A stretch of DNA of 64,000 nt from an uncultured Aquimarina sp. (lineage in GTDB: Bacteria; Bacteroidota; Bacteroidia; Flavobacteriales; Flavobacteriaceae). This document shows positions 18,501 through 26,103 of the stretch, in pieces. The stretch covers positions 1 through 64,000 of the forward strand of contig CANLMN010000017.1 in assembly GCA_947492105.1 (NCBI GenBank), written 5' to 3'. Position numbers and translations under genes: made by a program. The notes under the pieces were generated by a model that had not been told where the DNA came from, did no database searches, and saw only the letters and a program-made list of their open reading frames with translations. The stretch's first letter is position 1. The number at the start of each line of letters is the position of its first letter.

Positions 18501-19907
18501 ATTGCTCCTAGATCCAAAAAGACCAATACAAGGATTTCTAAGAATTTGTCTCCAGCAAACAAAGCGTACAATACATTTGTAGGGTTCTTGACGGCAATCA
18601 AAAAAGTGAATGTGAATTATCAACAAGATAATGGAATCTTTTTGCCGGGTTATACACCAGATATTGGTTTTGTAGGAACTTTGAGACCAACAGCAGGATT
18701 TACATTTGGTAGTCAAGCAGAAGTACGTAATCTAGCTGCTAGAAATGGATGGTTGACATTGTATCAGGATTTTAATCAGCAATATACAGAGGTAGAGGGA
18801 CGTCAACTAGATATGCAGGTAACTGTTGATGTGTTGAAAGATCTCAAAATTGATGTGAGTATGAATAGGAATTATTCAGAAACCTATGCAGAGAATTTTA
18901 GGGTAAGACCCTCAGATTTGGCATATGAATCATTGGCGCCAAATACTTTTGGTAATTTCTCCATCTCGTCATTGTTGATCAAAACGGCATTTAGTTCAAG
19001 AAGTGAGAATTCATCAGCGGCTTTTGATACTTTTAAACAGAATAGAGCGGTAATCGCAAGACGCTTGGCTGCAGAGGATCCAAACTCAGTGGGAGAAAAT
19101 GAAGGTGGTTTTCCTGTGGGTTATGGTTCAAATAACCAAGCGGTATTGTTGCCAGCATTTTTGGCAGCCTATTCTGGTACTAGTGCAGAAAAAGTCAGTA
19201 CTAATGCCTTTAAAGATACACCACTCCCTAATTGGGATATCAAGTATACTGGCTTTATGAAGGTAAAGTGGTTTAAGAAAAAGTTCAAACGGTTTTCTTT
19301 GGCTCATGGATATCGATCGACATATACAATCAATCAATTTCAAACAAATTTGGAATTTGATCGTAGGGATCGATCACTAACGGATCAAAACGGGAACTTT
19401 AGAAATGAACTACTCTTTAGTAATGTGAATCTCATAGAACAATTTAGTCCATTATTCAAATTAGATATGGAGACGAAGAGTTCTGTTAAGGTTTCTGCAG
19501 AAATGAAAAAGGATAGAGCACTTTCTTTTAGTTTTGATAACAACTTGCTTACAGAAATATTCGGTAATGAATATGTTGTGGGTCTGGGGTATCGTCTAAA
19601 AGATCTTGCACTTCCGCTACGTGTAGGAGGTAAAAGACGAATCGTAAAAAGTGATTTGAATTTTAAAATGGATCTTTCTCTCAGAGAAAATCAAACAGTA
19701 ATACGGTATATAGATTTAGATGACAGTGAGGTAACTGCCGGGCAGAGTATCTATGGACTTAATTTTACAGTAGACTATTCGTTGAGTAAGAATCTTACGG
19801 CTTTGTTTTTCTATGATCATACATTTTCTACCTTTGCTATTTCTACGGCATTCCCACAGACGACTATCAGAGGCGGTTTTACGTTACGATATAATTTTGG
19901 TAACTAA
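12576..19907 (+). CDS. sprA: T9SS outer-membrane translocon SprA
   Basis: A 2443-aa protein, close to the about 2400 aa of Flavobacterium johnsoniae SprA, which forms the giant 36-strand outer-membrane pore of the type IX secretion system used for gliding motility and secretion. It starts at TTG 12576 only 5 nt after ruvA; the N-terminus contains a signal peptide (FVKQLLFFVLLFGI then GVAQ). Typical SprA features include the N-terminal GSVEIDLGMLYTKQDNP region, repeated motor-like segments such as YIDDFEAAQ, and the C-terminal barrel ending TTIRGGFTLRYNFGN. A lysine-rich loop (SKRVKKKKKSK) lies near residue 1960. The window also contains a T9SS cargo (the GH5 enzyme). Confidence 0.96.
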   Translation: MARVYCFCYRFVKQLLFFVLLFGIVENGVAQDKDKVRDSTSTTFSFAGMSLPNPDSIEEKYEYDPTTDRYIYREKIGEVNITYPLIVTPEEFQDLVLKEQMKKYFKEKADALDGKKEGSEEAQRNLLPNFYVNSNFFESIFGGRDIEIIPQGSVEIDLGMLYTKQDNPSLSPRNQRNFTFDFDQRISMSLLGKIGTRLQITANYDTEATFAFQEQFKLEYTPTEDDIIRSLELGNVSMPLNSALIQGAQSLFGVKAQLQFGKTTITGVYATQQSESRSVNIEGGGSIENFEIFASDYDENRHFFLAHYFRDTYDKSLERYPFINSNVQITRLQVWVTSRTNNTQTISDARNVVGIQDLGESNPSNIGVYSTGNIPASFNKQSDPNAFPDNKNNAFNPLAIGRGGLLTNAIRDISRTQEGFGTLATGTNAVEEGFDYVRLENARQLSQGEYSFHPQLGYLSLNQRLNNDEVLAVAFQYTVGGRVFQVGEFANDGIDTTQGSGNTSNTENTDEGVSANQNLVVKMLKSTITDVQQPVWDLMMKNIYNLGAFRLEQSDFRFNIFYTNPSPVNFIKEAPGTITQPSTALPSDVDETTLLRVFNMDRLNANNDPVVSINDRSGTKKEEEGDGFFDYVPGLTVDTENGRIIFTSVEPFGSYLFGKLEKTPTTENYTEPATYNANQAQYVFRDLYTTTKIQAQQNAQEKDKFQLKGRYKNSGQDGISIGAFNVPRGSVTVTAGGRVLQEGVDYTVNYQLGRVNILDEALKASNTPIQVSTENNAVFGQQVKRFSGINVEHKFTEDFMVGGTFINLNERPLTQKSNLSFEPINNTIVGLNASYATEVPFLTRMVNKLPNIETEAPSNFSIRGELAYLIAGAPKGADFNGKVTSYIDDFEAAQASIQVGNALSWELSSIPKGFDNNPNNLPSAQQGLSNSYKRAKLSWYTIDPIFYTNQRPDGITDESISDYKTRRIFVNEIFPETDIQQGQPTGLTSLDLVYDPTVRGPYNYNPEVADNGSFNRAEDNFGGIMRSLTTTNFEQSNIEFIEFWMLDPFIYEENATNPGGKIVFNLGNISEDVFPDGRKQYENGLPADINSNEGVTITGLQSRVPENQSLVYAFATEGEERRNQDVGYDGLDDAREVAAYGTGFGQEDPSADNYENYLARDGNDILDRYSLFNGIDGNSPSELTNETRGNETIPTAEDVNRDNTMNTIDNYFVYEVDIRRGLTANDRYVNDVREISVPLRNGEELQTRWIQFKIPVYEPLTEQLRTDGGNNPPDFRSIRFMRMLMTGFSQKTVLRMGTLDLVRGDYRRYVNANADGINEQNITADGRDQTEFIVSTISKENNGGYVEPPGVFREELQNNNSIIREDEASLDLTVLDLQQNDARAVFKNFNIDMRQYENFELFLHAEDAAQGAGGLADDDLVALIRMGNDFTENFYQIEIPLKVSPQITRETQNSSIVWPEENSVNVPLSLLKKIKSGLINSKGAVSYVGQPSDILWFDEEGNIIPVADGTLGPVGSGAFRVAIKGNPSVGNVRVMMLGIKNNSTSAKSGRVWFNEMRMSDLKNQGGWAAVANMDANLADFASVSATGRRSTVGFGGIEQGPNQRSREDIAQYDMVTSMNVGQLLPKKWGIQVPVNYSRGEELITPQFDPLNEDLELEGVLELAQDQATKDAIEERSTEYTRRQSVSVIGLRKERSGTGDRKPMPYDVENFTFSSTYNQTDHRDFEIEKSLDQSVNLGGTYDFNFQPLSIEPLKKVKFLDKSKYFKLLQDFNFNLLPTSITTNANFNRQYNEQTFRDIDTQGSNNIGLDPLYQRNFLFDWQYGITYDLTKSFNLNFTSSNNRIVRNYIDEETNITDNTIGIWDDFLNVGTPNLHNQSLQANYEIPFSKVPVLKFLKGTYSYSTDFQWQKGSEALKTLDDIPDLGNTIQNSNVHRVSGNVDMDKLYKYVGLVKKRNNSKRVKKKKKSKDSTAAKGPKIAPRSKKTNTRISKNLSPANKAYNTFVGFLTAIKKVNVNYQQDNGIFLPGYTPDIGFVGTLRPTAGFTFGSQAEVRNLAARNGWLTLYQDFNQQYTEVEGRQLDMQVTVDVLKDLKIDVSMNRNYSETYAENFRVRPSDLAYESLAPNTFGNFSISSLLIKTAFSSRSENSSAAFDTFKQNRAVIARRLAAEDPNSVGENEGGFPVGYGSNNQAVLLPAFLAAYSGTSAEKVSTNAFKDTPLPNWDIKYTGFMKVKWFKKKFKRFSLAHGYRSTYTINQFQTNLEFDRRDRSLTDQNGNFRNELLFSNVNLIEQFSPLFKLDMETKSSVKVSAEMKKDRALSFSFDNNLLTEIFGNEYVVGLGYRLKDLALPLRVGGKRRIVKSDLNFKMDLSLRENQTVIRYIDLDDSEVTAGQSIYGLNFTVDYSLSKNLTALFFYDHTFSTFAISTAFPQTTIRGGFTLRYNFGN

Positions 19908-19948
19908 TAATTGATGAAGATTTTTTCATACAGAAGTGTGGTATTGCA

Positions 19949-19956
19949 TATCTTTG
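19949..19956 (+). promoter_or_regulatory. TAnnTTTG promoter element of gcvH
   Basis: TATCTTTG lies 46 bp before the gcvH start and matches the Bacteroidota -7 consensus. It suggests gcvH has its own promoter separate from sprA. Confidence 0.45.
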
Positions 19957-20001
19957 CGATTACAGTTATATATTAATATTTAAAAGATCAATTTTTAGGA
20001 G

Positions 20002-20382
20002 ATGAATATACCATCAGAATTAAAGTATACCAAAGATCATGAATGGGTACGAATAGATGGCGATATCGCCACGGTAGGAATTACTGATTTTGCTCAAGGA
20101 GAGCTTGGAGATATCGTTTACGTTGATGTAGAGACACTAGATGAAACGTTAGAAGCAGATGCTGTTTTTGGGAGTGTAGAAGCCGTAAAAACGGTTTCGG
20201 ATTTGTTTCTGCCACTTTCGGGAGAGATTATTGAATTCAATGAAGCGCTAGAGAGTGATCCAGAAACGGTTAATTCTGATCCGTATGGGGCAGGGTGGAT
20301 GATTAAAATCAAAATCAACGCTACTGAAGAACTAGCAAAATTACTGTCTGCTGATGATTATAAGGCGCTTATTAACGCATAG
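20002..20382 (+). CDS. gcvH: glycine cleavage system H protein
   Basis: A 126-aa lipoyl carrier that shuttles the aminomethyl group between the P, T and L proteins of glycine cleavage. It begins with the family pattern YTKDHEWV. The lipoyl-lysine is in the motif [12 protein letters not shown] (Lys near residue 63), and the C-terminal GAGWMIKI segment is standard. The P and T proteins are not in this window. Its last 29 bp overlap the start of the downstream VanZ-like gene, pointing to translational coupling. Confidence 0.97.
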   Translation: MNIPSELKYTKDHEWVRIDGDIATVGITDFAQGELGDIVYVDVETLDETLEADAVFGSVEAVKTVSDLFLPLSGEIIEFNEALESDPETVNSDPYGAGWMIKIKINATEELAKLLSADDYKALINA

Positions 20383-20761
20383 TTTTTTACAAGTACTAGC
20401 AATATTGTATGTAGTGATGATTACAATTCTATCACTATGGCGTTTTATAGCTTTTAATCCTATACCAATTGCTAACGGAGATAAAATCGGACATGCAATC
20501 GCATATTGCGGTTTTACAATGATTTGGTTTGCTTTCTATTTCTTTTCAGAAAAGTTGCATAAGAACTGGAAACAGAGCGTACTCCGTGCTAGTATTATCG
20601 CCTTTTTGTGGGGACTCCTAATGGAGTTGGCTCAAGGAGCGCTAACAGATTACAGGATGCCTGAGTATTTGGACGTTATGGCAAACACAAGTGGCATAGT
20701 TTTGGCAGTACTTTTATTGTCGTTGGGAAAAAAGCCGTTATCTCTTTTAAAATCGAGATAA
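20354..20761 (+). CDS. VanZ-like membrane protein
   Basis: A 135-aa integral membrane protein with four predicted hydrophobic segments and the VanZ-family pattern [18 protein letters not shown] plus a conserved acidic/glutamine pair in the third helix ([12 protein letters not shown]). In enterococci VanZ lowers teicoplanin sensitivity; in Bacteroidota the role is unknown. It overlaps the gcvH 3' end by 29 bp in another frame. No earlier or later start fits better: the first ATG gives a short basic N-terminus before helix one. Confidence 0.85.
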   Translation: MIIRRLLTHSFLQVLAILYVVMITILSLWRFIAFNPIPIANGDKIGHAIAYCGFTMIWFAFYFFSEKLHKNWKQSVLRASIIAFLWGLLMELAQGALTDYRMPEYLDVMANTSGIVLAVLLLSLGKKPLSLLKSR

Positions 20762-20819
20762 ATAGTTTTAATTTCCACAAGAATTTGCATATTTTAGCAA
20801 CATACACTAAAACACAATT

Positions 20820-21548
20820 ATGGAACCTAAGAAGAATCCAAAAGTAGATCTAAGTAAAAGAAGCGGTTTGTTTCTTCAGATCGGGCTTATTTTGGTGCTG
20901 TTTATTGCATGGAGGGCAATAGAACACAAGACATACGATAGATCCTTGGTCGATATCGGTGAGGTAAATTTAGATGAGCTGGATGAGGAAGATATTCCTA
21001 TTATTGATGCTTCTGCACCGCCACCACCGCCACCACCGCCACCGCCACCAGCTCCCGAAGTTATTGAGGTAGTAGAGGATGAGGCCGAAATCGAAGAAAC
21101 TATCATTGAGTCTACGGAAACTGATCAGGAAGAAGAGATTGTAGAGGTAGAAGAGGTTGAGGTAGCAGAAGAAGAAGAGGTAATCGCAGATGTACCATTT
21201 GCAGTTATTGAAAACGTACCAGCGTTTCCAGGATGTGAAAAACAAAAAGGAAATGCCGCTAAGAAAAAGTGTATGAGTGATAAGGTGAGCAAGTTTGTGA
21301 ACCGAAAATTTAATACAGAATTAGGTAGTGAATTAGGGCTTTCTGGAATAACAAGAATTTATGTAAGCTTTAAAATTGATAAGACTGGAGCTATTACGAA
21401 TGTAAGAGCAAGAGCACCGCATCCACGTCTAGCAAAAGAAGCACAGCGTGTAGTCAACCTATTACCAAAAATGATTCCAGGAAGACAGCGTGGAAAACCT
21501 GTTGGGGTATTGTACTCGCTTCCGATAGTGTTTAAGATTCAGGATTAA
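20820..21548 (+). CDS. TonB-family energy transducer
   Basis: 242 aa. A single N-terminal membrane helix (FLQIGLILVLFIAW, about residues 18-32) is followed by a periplasmic linker with an 11-proline run (about 64-75) and a long Glu/Val-rich acidic segment. The C-terminal TonB_C domain (about 145-242) shows SGITRIYVSFKIDKTG and ARAPHPRLAKEA. TonB proteins couple the ExbBD proton-motive complex to outer-membrane receptors, such as the SusC protein in this window. ExbB and ExbD are not adjacent. A strong terminator follows. Confidence 0.93.
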   Translation: MEPKKNPKVDLSKRSGLFLQIGLILVLFIAWRAIEHKTYDRSLVDIGEVNLDELDEEDIPIIDASAPPPPPPPPPPPAPEVIEVVEDEAEIEETIIESTETDQEEEIVEVEEVEVAEEEEVIADVPFAVIENVPAFPGCEKQKGNAAKKKCMSDKVSKFVNRKFNTELGSELGLSGITRIYVSFKIDKTGAITNVRARAPHPRLAKEAQRVVNLLPKMIPGRQRGKPVGVLYSLPIVFKIQD

Positions 21549-21578
21549 TAACTGAACTCATTTTGGGAAAATAACAAG

Positions 21579-21617
21579 AATCCCGCTTCGATTTAATCTT
21601 TCGAAGCGGGATTTTTG
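21579..21617 (+). terminator. intrinsic terminator after tonB-like gene
   Basis: A 13-bp perfect stem (AATCCCGCTTCGA with its complement at 21601-21613) has a 9-nt loop and a T5 tail. It closes the gcvH-vanZ-tonB unit, 30 bp after the stop. Confidence 0.92.
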
Positions 21618-21711
21618 TTATGCTATTATATTATCTTCTTCAGGGAAGTGGAGCCTCGAGTGCTGAACTTTGGTGAGGTGATGATCAATTTGGTAAGAGA
21701 AGATGTGTTTA

Positions 21712-21868
21712 ATACCATTTATACTTTGAATTTACTGGGATAAAATTTTCTTTTTTCGCCTCAGCTTCAGTATAAAAATAAACCATAACTATGCTTGATG
21801 TTTCTGCTGAAGCTGAAACAAAAAAATCTTAATTTTTCTTTCCGGTAAATTCAAACAACAAATGGTAT
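21712..21868. repeat. family C palindromic repeat, copy C2
   Basis: 157 bp bounded by ATACCA and TGGTAT. Inside are GCCTCAGCTTCAGTATAAA and TTTCTGCTGAAGCTGAAAC, which form the internal inverted repeat of family C. It is nearly identical to copy C5 at 58330-58492. Open frames on either side (about 21640-21711 and 21869-22063) look like protein-coding remnants but cannot be joined with confidence. Confidence 0.9.
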
Positions 21869-22093
21869 AATGCCCCTTTTGTTCCCAATCAATTAATTGG
21901 AGAAGCGTTGGAGAAAAGCGTAGCCTACCATGATTACAGGTGTTTTGAAGACTTCAATGTAGGGCTAGGGTGTCGAGTGAAAAAAGGTGTAATTTCCTAT
22001 TCTTATTCGATCCTCTACTTTTTGCTTTATTTAAGTATAAAGAAAAAGGAGTCAATGTAGTTTATTTACTGCAATTTCAAACTACAAGTAGTA

Positions 22094-22288
22094 CTATTTA
22101 TGTTTTAGGGCAATTTTCTTGGATACTAATAGGATACTCATGAGTAAAAGTACGCACAAAGATGCAAGAATACCTATTAGAGCAGTACTACTGTTTCCTG
22201 AAAATAAATTGTCAAAATCCAAAATTGTGGCATTATATACAAGAAGTGCCAAAGCAATACTACAAATAATATAAATCAATAATTTCAT
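22094..22288 (-). CDS. small two-helix membrane protein
   Basis: 64 aa from the ATG at 22288 (MKLLIYIICS). Two hydrophobic helices (about 2-20 and 37-57) are separated by a polar loop with the motif NATILDFDNLFSG; the tail is short and basic. I recall similar short proteins in flavobacterial genomes, but the function is unknown. It lies 23 bp after the marC-like gene on the same strand, so co-transcription is likely. Confidence 0.7.
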   Translation of the reverse strand: MKLLIYIICSIALALLVYNATILDFDNLFSGNSSTALIGILASLCVLLLMSILLVSKKIALKHK

Positions 22289-22311
22289 AAAGCAAATATA
22301 CAAAAAGAGGA

Positions 22312-22884
22312 TTAAAATAAACCTTGAATATTTGTGGTAAAAAGTTTGACAGCTATTGCAAGTAAGATGACTCCAAAGATTTTTCGAATTACATTAATTC
22401 CTTGTTTACCCAAAAATCTTTCTATTTTTCCGGAAGATTTTAAAACTATATAAACAAAAATAATGTTGATTAGAATAGCTATTATGATATTAATTATTTG
22501 ATATTCTGATCGTAATGCAAGTAATGAAGTCATGGTTCCTGCTCCTGCAATCAGCGGGAACGCCAATGGTACTACAGCAGCAGTCTCTGGGGCATCATCT
22601 TTGTAAAGTTGTATGCCAAGAATCATTTCTAGTGCAATAAAAAAGAGGATAAATGCTCCTGCAACAGCAAAAGAGTTTACATCAATCCCTATAAGATTTA
22701 GAATTTGCTTACCTACAAATAAAAAAGTAATCATCAATATAGCAGATACGATTGAGGCTTTTTCACTTTGAATATGACCGACCTTCTTGCGGAGATCAAT
22801 AATGATAGGCAGGCTTCCAATGATATCAATTATAGCAAAAAGAATCATTGTGACGGTACCAATTTCTCTGAGATCAATGTTCAT
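22312..22884 (-). CDS. MarC family integral membrane protein
   Basis: 190 aa with six predicted transmembrane helices. MarC/UPF0056 features are visible, including an LPIIIDLRKKV segment near residue 28 and the central PLAFPLIAGAGTMTSLL motif (about 105-122) typical of the family. The transported substrate is not established; the old link to multiple antibiotic resistance has been withdrawn for E. coli MarC. It is followed by a small two-TM protein and preceded at 78 bp by the prenyl synthase on the same strand. Confidence 0.93.
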   Translation of the reverse strand: MNIDLREIGTVTMILFAIIDIIGSLPIIIDLRKKVGHIQSEKASIVSAILMITFLFVGKQILNLIGIDVNSFAVAGAFILFFIALEMILGIQLYKDDAPETAAVVPLAFPLIAGAGTMTSLLALRSEYQIINIIIAILINIIFVYIVLKSSGKIERFLGKQGINVIRKIFGVILLAIAVKLFTTNIQGLF

Positions 22885-22961
22885 AAGTAATGTTTTTGGT
22901 AAGAGTGGATTTCTTGTGTAAAACAGTTTTTAAAGCATGCTAGAGACCTTGTGGTGTCAAA

Positions 22962-23936
22962 TTAAACATTTCTGTTCATCAATTGTGTTCCAAAAGTACG
23001 AAGTATTTTTTTCTTTTCTTCATTGATTTTTAGAAGTTTTAGGGATTCAAAAGCCTCTTTGGTATAATCAGCGATAGCCTCTTTTGTCAATTGCGCAGCT
23101 CCGGTTTTTTCAAATATTTTTTTTGCGATGCTTATTTTTTCAGCGGGGTTGTTAGGCTGTGTTGCAAAAAGCTGTAGTAATTGTTCTTTGTCTTGGTTAG
23201 AGGCCTTTTCGATAGCTTTTAGGTATAGATATGTCTTCTTATTTTCTATAATGTCTCCACCGACTTGTTTGCCAAAAGTTTTTGGATCGCCAAAAGCATC
23301 TAGGTAATCATCTTGTAGTTGAAAAGCGATACCTAATAATCGTCCAAAGTCGTAAACGGCTTTTTTGCTTTCTGCAGAAGTATTTGCAATTATCGCTCCC
23401 ATTTTCATAGCAGCTCCAACAAGCACGGCAGTTTTGTATTCGATCATTTTTAGATACTCAGAAATGGTAACATCTTTGCGCGTCTCAAAATCCATATCGA
23501 ATTGTTGTCCTTCACAAACTTCAATAGCTGTTTTACTGAATAATATAGCCAATTCTTTGAATACAGGGCCGTCGTAATTCTCAAATAGTTGATACGCTTT
23601 GATTAACATAGCATCACCTGACAAAATTCCAGTATTGATATCCCATTTTTCATGAACTGTTTGTTGCCCTCTGCGTAATGGAGCATCATCCATAATATCG
23701 TCATGTACCAAAGAGAAGTTATGGAATGTTTCTACAGCCAAAGCGGCATCTAATGCTTTTTGATAGGGAGTGTCAAAAATCTCGGCCGTCATAAGTACTA
23801 AAACAGGTCGTAGACGTTTGCCACCTAATTGTAGGATGTAATCCATGGGTTTGTACAGGTTTTCAGGGCTTTTGACGAGCTGTAATTCCTCTAGATAGTG
23901 TAAAAAAAAGTTTTGGTAATTGGATATGGTATGCAC
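22962..23936 (-). CDS. polyprenyl diphosphate synthase
   Basis: A 324-aa trans-isoprenyl diphosphate synthase that extends allylic diphosphates with isopentenyl diphosphate for quinone, carotenoid or lipid-carrier biosynthesis. The first aspartate-rich motif is DDIMDDAPLRRG (near 80) and the second is FQLQDDYLDAFGD (near 205). It starts with GTG at 23936. No bulky residue pattern can be read with enough confidence to assign chain length, so FPP versus GGPP synthase stays open. Usual length for the family. Confidence 0.94.
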   Translation of the reverse strand: MHTISNYQNFFLHYLEELQLVKSPENLYKPMDYILQLGGKRLRPVLVLMTAEIFDTPYQKALDAALAVETFHNFSLVHDDIMDDAPLRRGQQTVHEKWDINTGILSGDAMLIKAYQLFENYDGPVFKELAILFSKTAIEVCEGQQFDMDFETRKDVTISEYLKMIEYKTAVLVGAAMKMGAIIANTSAESKKAVYDFGRLLGIAFQLQDDYLDAFGDPKTFGKQVGGDIIENKKTYLYLKAIEKASNQDKEQLLQLFATQPNNPAEKISIAKKIFEKTGAAQLTKEAIADYTKEAFESLKLLKINEEKKKILRTFGTQLMNRNV

Positions 23937-24049
23937 AGGTATTTATTTTAAGGCTAAAATAGGAATCTCTCGATCATAAACCCAAATAACGAATAACAAA
24001 AAGACTTGAAAGGAAATGTTAAATTATGGCAAAACTATAGAAACTTTTG

Positions 24050-24079
24050 TTGTTTTTAAAGTTTCCTGTAGTAAATTTG
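24050..24079 (+). promoter_or_regulatory. Bacteroidota promoter of the TetR-RND operon
   Basis: TTG (24050-24052), a 19-bp spacer, then TAAATTTG (24072-24079) is an exact match to the Bacteroidota layout TTG-N19-TAnnTTTG. Transcription would begin around 24086, just before the GTG start at 24099. Confidence 0.75.
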
Positions 24080-24098
24080 CGCAAGAAAAGAAGAGACA

Positions 24099-24707
24099 GT
24101 GAAAGAGAATATTTTACATAAAGCTACAGAGTTGTTTTTGAACTTGGGGTTCAAGAGTGTTACTATGGATGATATAGCCAATGCGATGGGGATATCCAAA
24201 AAAACAATCTATGCAAATTATTCTACCAAAACCAAATTGGTAGAGGCTTGTACAAACTATTTGTTTGATGGGATTGCTTATGGTATTGATTGTATTTTGG
24301 AATGCAAAGATAATCCAATAGAAGAGCTTTATAAGATTAAACAATTTGTAATGGAACACCTCAAAGGAGAAAGAACTTCTCCTATATATCAATTGCAAAA
24401 ATATTATCCAGAAATACACGCCGAACTCAAGTCAAAGCAACTAGAAATGATGGAGGAATGTGTCATAGATAATTTGCATCGTGGGGTAGATCAAGGGTTG
24501 TTTCGAAAAGAAATACCTATAGATTTTATCTCTAGAATTTATTTTTCGGGAGTGAGTAGTATCAAGGATCATGACATTTTTCCAGAATCAAAATTTACAA
24601 AAAGAGCATTAATGGAAAACCATTTAGAATATCATCTAAGAGGTATTTGTACTCAAAAAGGCTTAGAATTTATGAATAATCATATCAATCAAAATCAAAA
24701 TCAATAA
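24099..24707 (+). CDS. TetR-family transcriptional regulator
   Basis: 202 aa starting with GTG at 24099. The N-terminal helix-turn-helix covers about residues 1-47 (SVTMDDIANAMGISKKTIYANYSTKT), followed by an all-helical ligand-binding domain. It is the first gene of the operon with tolC-, MFP- and RND-type genes (3 nt before the next gene), so it probably represses the efflux pump and itself until a toxic substrate binds. Confidence 0.93.
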   Translation: MKENILHKATELFLNLGFKSVTMDDIANAMGISKKTIYANYSTKTKLVEACTNYLFDGIAYGIDCILECKDNPIEELYKIKQFVMEHLKGERTSPIYQLQKYYPEIHAELKSKQLEMMEECVIDNLHRGVDQGLFRKEIPIDFISRIYFSGVSSIKDHDIFPESKFTKRALMENHLEYHLRGICTQKGLEFMNNHINQNQNQ

Positions 24708-24710
24708 TCA

Positions 24711-26096
24711 ATGAAGCAATTAGTGCTATTACTAGTATTTGTAGGGTGGTTCCAGAGCAAGGCGCAGGGAGTTCCCGAAACCGTTCCCGAACGATCATCC
24801 GAGGTGATGACGTCAGAGACAAGAAGTTTTTCTTTAGATGAGGCAATAGCATTTGCCTTGGAGAATAGCTATACCGCGATAAATGCCAGACGTGATGTGG
24901 CAAAGGCTATTAAAAAGAAATGGGAGGTAACCTCTGCAGGATTGCCCCAAGTCAATGGAGAGATAGGGTACGTAAACCAGTTGAAACAGCCAGTAACCTT
25001 GATACCTGGTGAATTTTCTGGTGGTGCACCTGGTACATTTGTTCCTGTAGTTTTTGGAACAAAACAACAGGCAAATGCCACAGCAACACTCACCCAACTT
25101 ATTTTTGATGGTTCCTATTTGGTAGGATTGCAAGCAGCAAAATCCTTCTTGCGATACTCCAAGAATTTTGAGGAAAAAACAAATCTAGAGGTACGCAAAG
25201 GGGTAATCAATGCCTATGGTGGGGTATTGTTAAGTGGAGAAAGTGTAGCTATTTTGGAGAAAAACATTAACACTCTTACCGATAATCTTAGAGAAACAGA
25301 AGAGATTTACAAAAATGGCTTGACAGAAGAAGAGAATGTAGAACAATTGCAGATTACGCTACTACAATTGCAGACACAATTGGGAAACGCCAAACGTCTA
25401 GAAGGTATAGCAAAACAACTATTTAACCTGGCATTGGGTTTGGACGTGCAAGAGAAAGTGATATATGAAGATAAATTAGATGTATTGGCACAATCAGCTA
25501 TTGATCTTGCTGTTGCTGGACAGGATTTGAAGGTTGAAAATAATGTAGATTATAAAATCGCATTTAATTTAACAGAACAGCGTCATTTGGAGTTGAAACT
25601 CCAACGAAGCAAGGCATTACCTTCTTTGGGAGCTTTTATTAATTATGGGACACAGGCCAATAGTAATTCGTTTACATTCCTTGATGGTGATCAGCGTTGG
25701 TTTCAATCTTCTATTTTGGGAGCAAGTCTCAAGATACCAATTTTTAGTTCTCTAGGAAGAAGTGCCAAAACGCAACAAGCAAAAATAGCTTCAGAACAGG
25801 CACAAACGCAATTGCAAGAGGCTATAGAACGTATCAAACTACAAACTGATACAGCCAAAAGTGACTATTTATTTGCCGTAGAAAATTATGAAAATACCAA
25901 AAAGAATTTAGCTCTGGCAGAACGAATTGAGCAAAAGAATCAAATAAAATTCAAGGAAGGACTCGCAACTAGTTTTGAGTTACGTCAGGCCCAAATTCAA
26001 TTATATAGTACACAACAAGAACTGTTGCAAGCAATGCAAAGTATCATACAAAACAAAGCCGAATTAGAAACCGTATTAAATATTCCCCTTAAATAA
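24711..26096 (+). CDS. TolC-family outer-membrane efflux channel
   Basis: 461 aa with a signal peptide (MKQLVLLLVFVGWFQSKAQG). Two OEP repeats each contain long coiled-coil helices (about 190-240 and 380-455) that build the periplasmic tunnel, with barrel strands between (NYGTQANSNSFTF). It provides the outer-membrane exit for the downstream RND pump. It lies 3 nt after the TetR gene and 7 nt before the MFP gene, in one operon. Confidence 0.93.
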   Translation: MKQLVLLLVFVGWFQSKAQGVPETVPERSSEVMTSETRSFSLDEAIAFALENSYTAINARRDVAKAIKKKWEVTSAGLPQVNGEIGYVNQLKQPVTLIPGEFSGGAPGTFVPVVFGTKQQANATATLTQLIFDGSYLVGLQAAKSFLRYSKNFEEKTNLEVRKGVINAYGGVLLSGESVAILEKNINTLTDNLRETEEIYKNGLTEEENVEQLQITLLQLQTQLGNAKRLEGIAKQLFNLALGLDVQEKVIYEDKLDVLAQSAIDLAVAGQDLKVENNVDYKIAFNLTEQRHLELKLQRSKALPSLGAFINYGTQANSNSFTFLDGDQRWFQSSILGASLKIPIFSSLGRSAKTQQAKIASEQAQTQLQEAIERIKLQTDTAKSDYLFAVENYENTKKNLALAERIEQKNQIKFKEGLATSFELRQAQIQLYSTQQELLQAMQSIIQNKAELETVLNIPLK

Positions 26097-26103
26097 GAGC
26101 ACA

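Noticed and set aside
21019-21051. CCACCG-type repeats as a separate DNA element
   Set aside because: They encode the proline run of the TonB-type protein, a usual linker.
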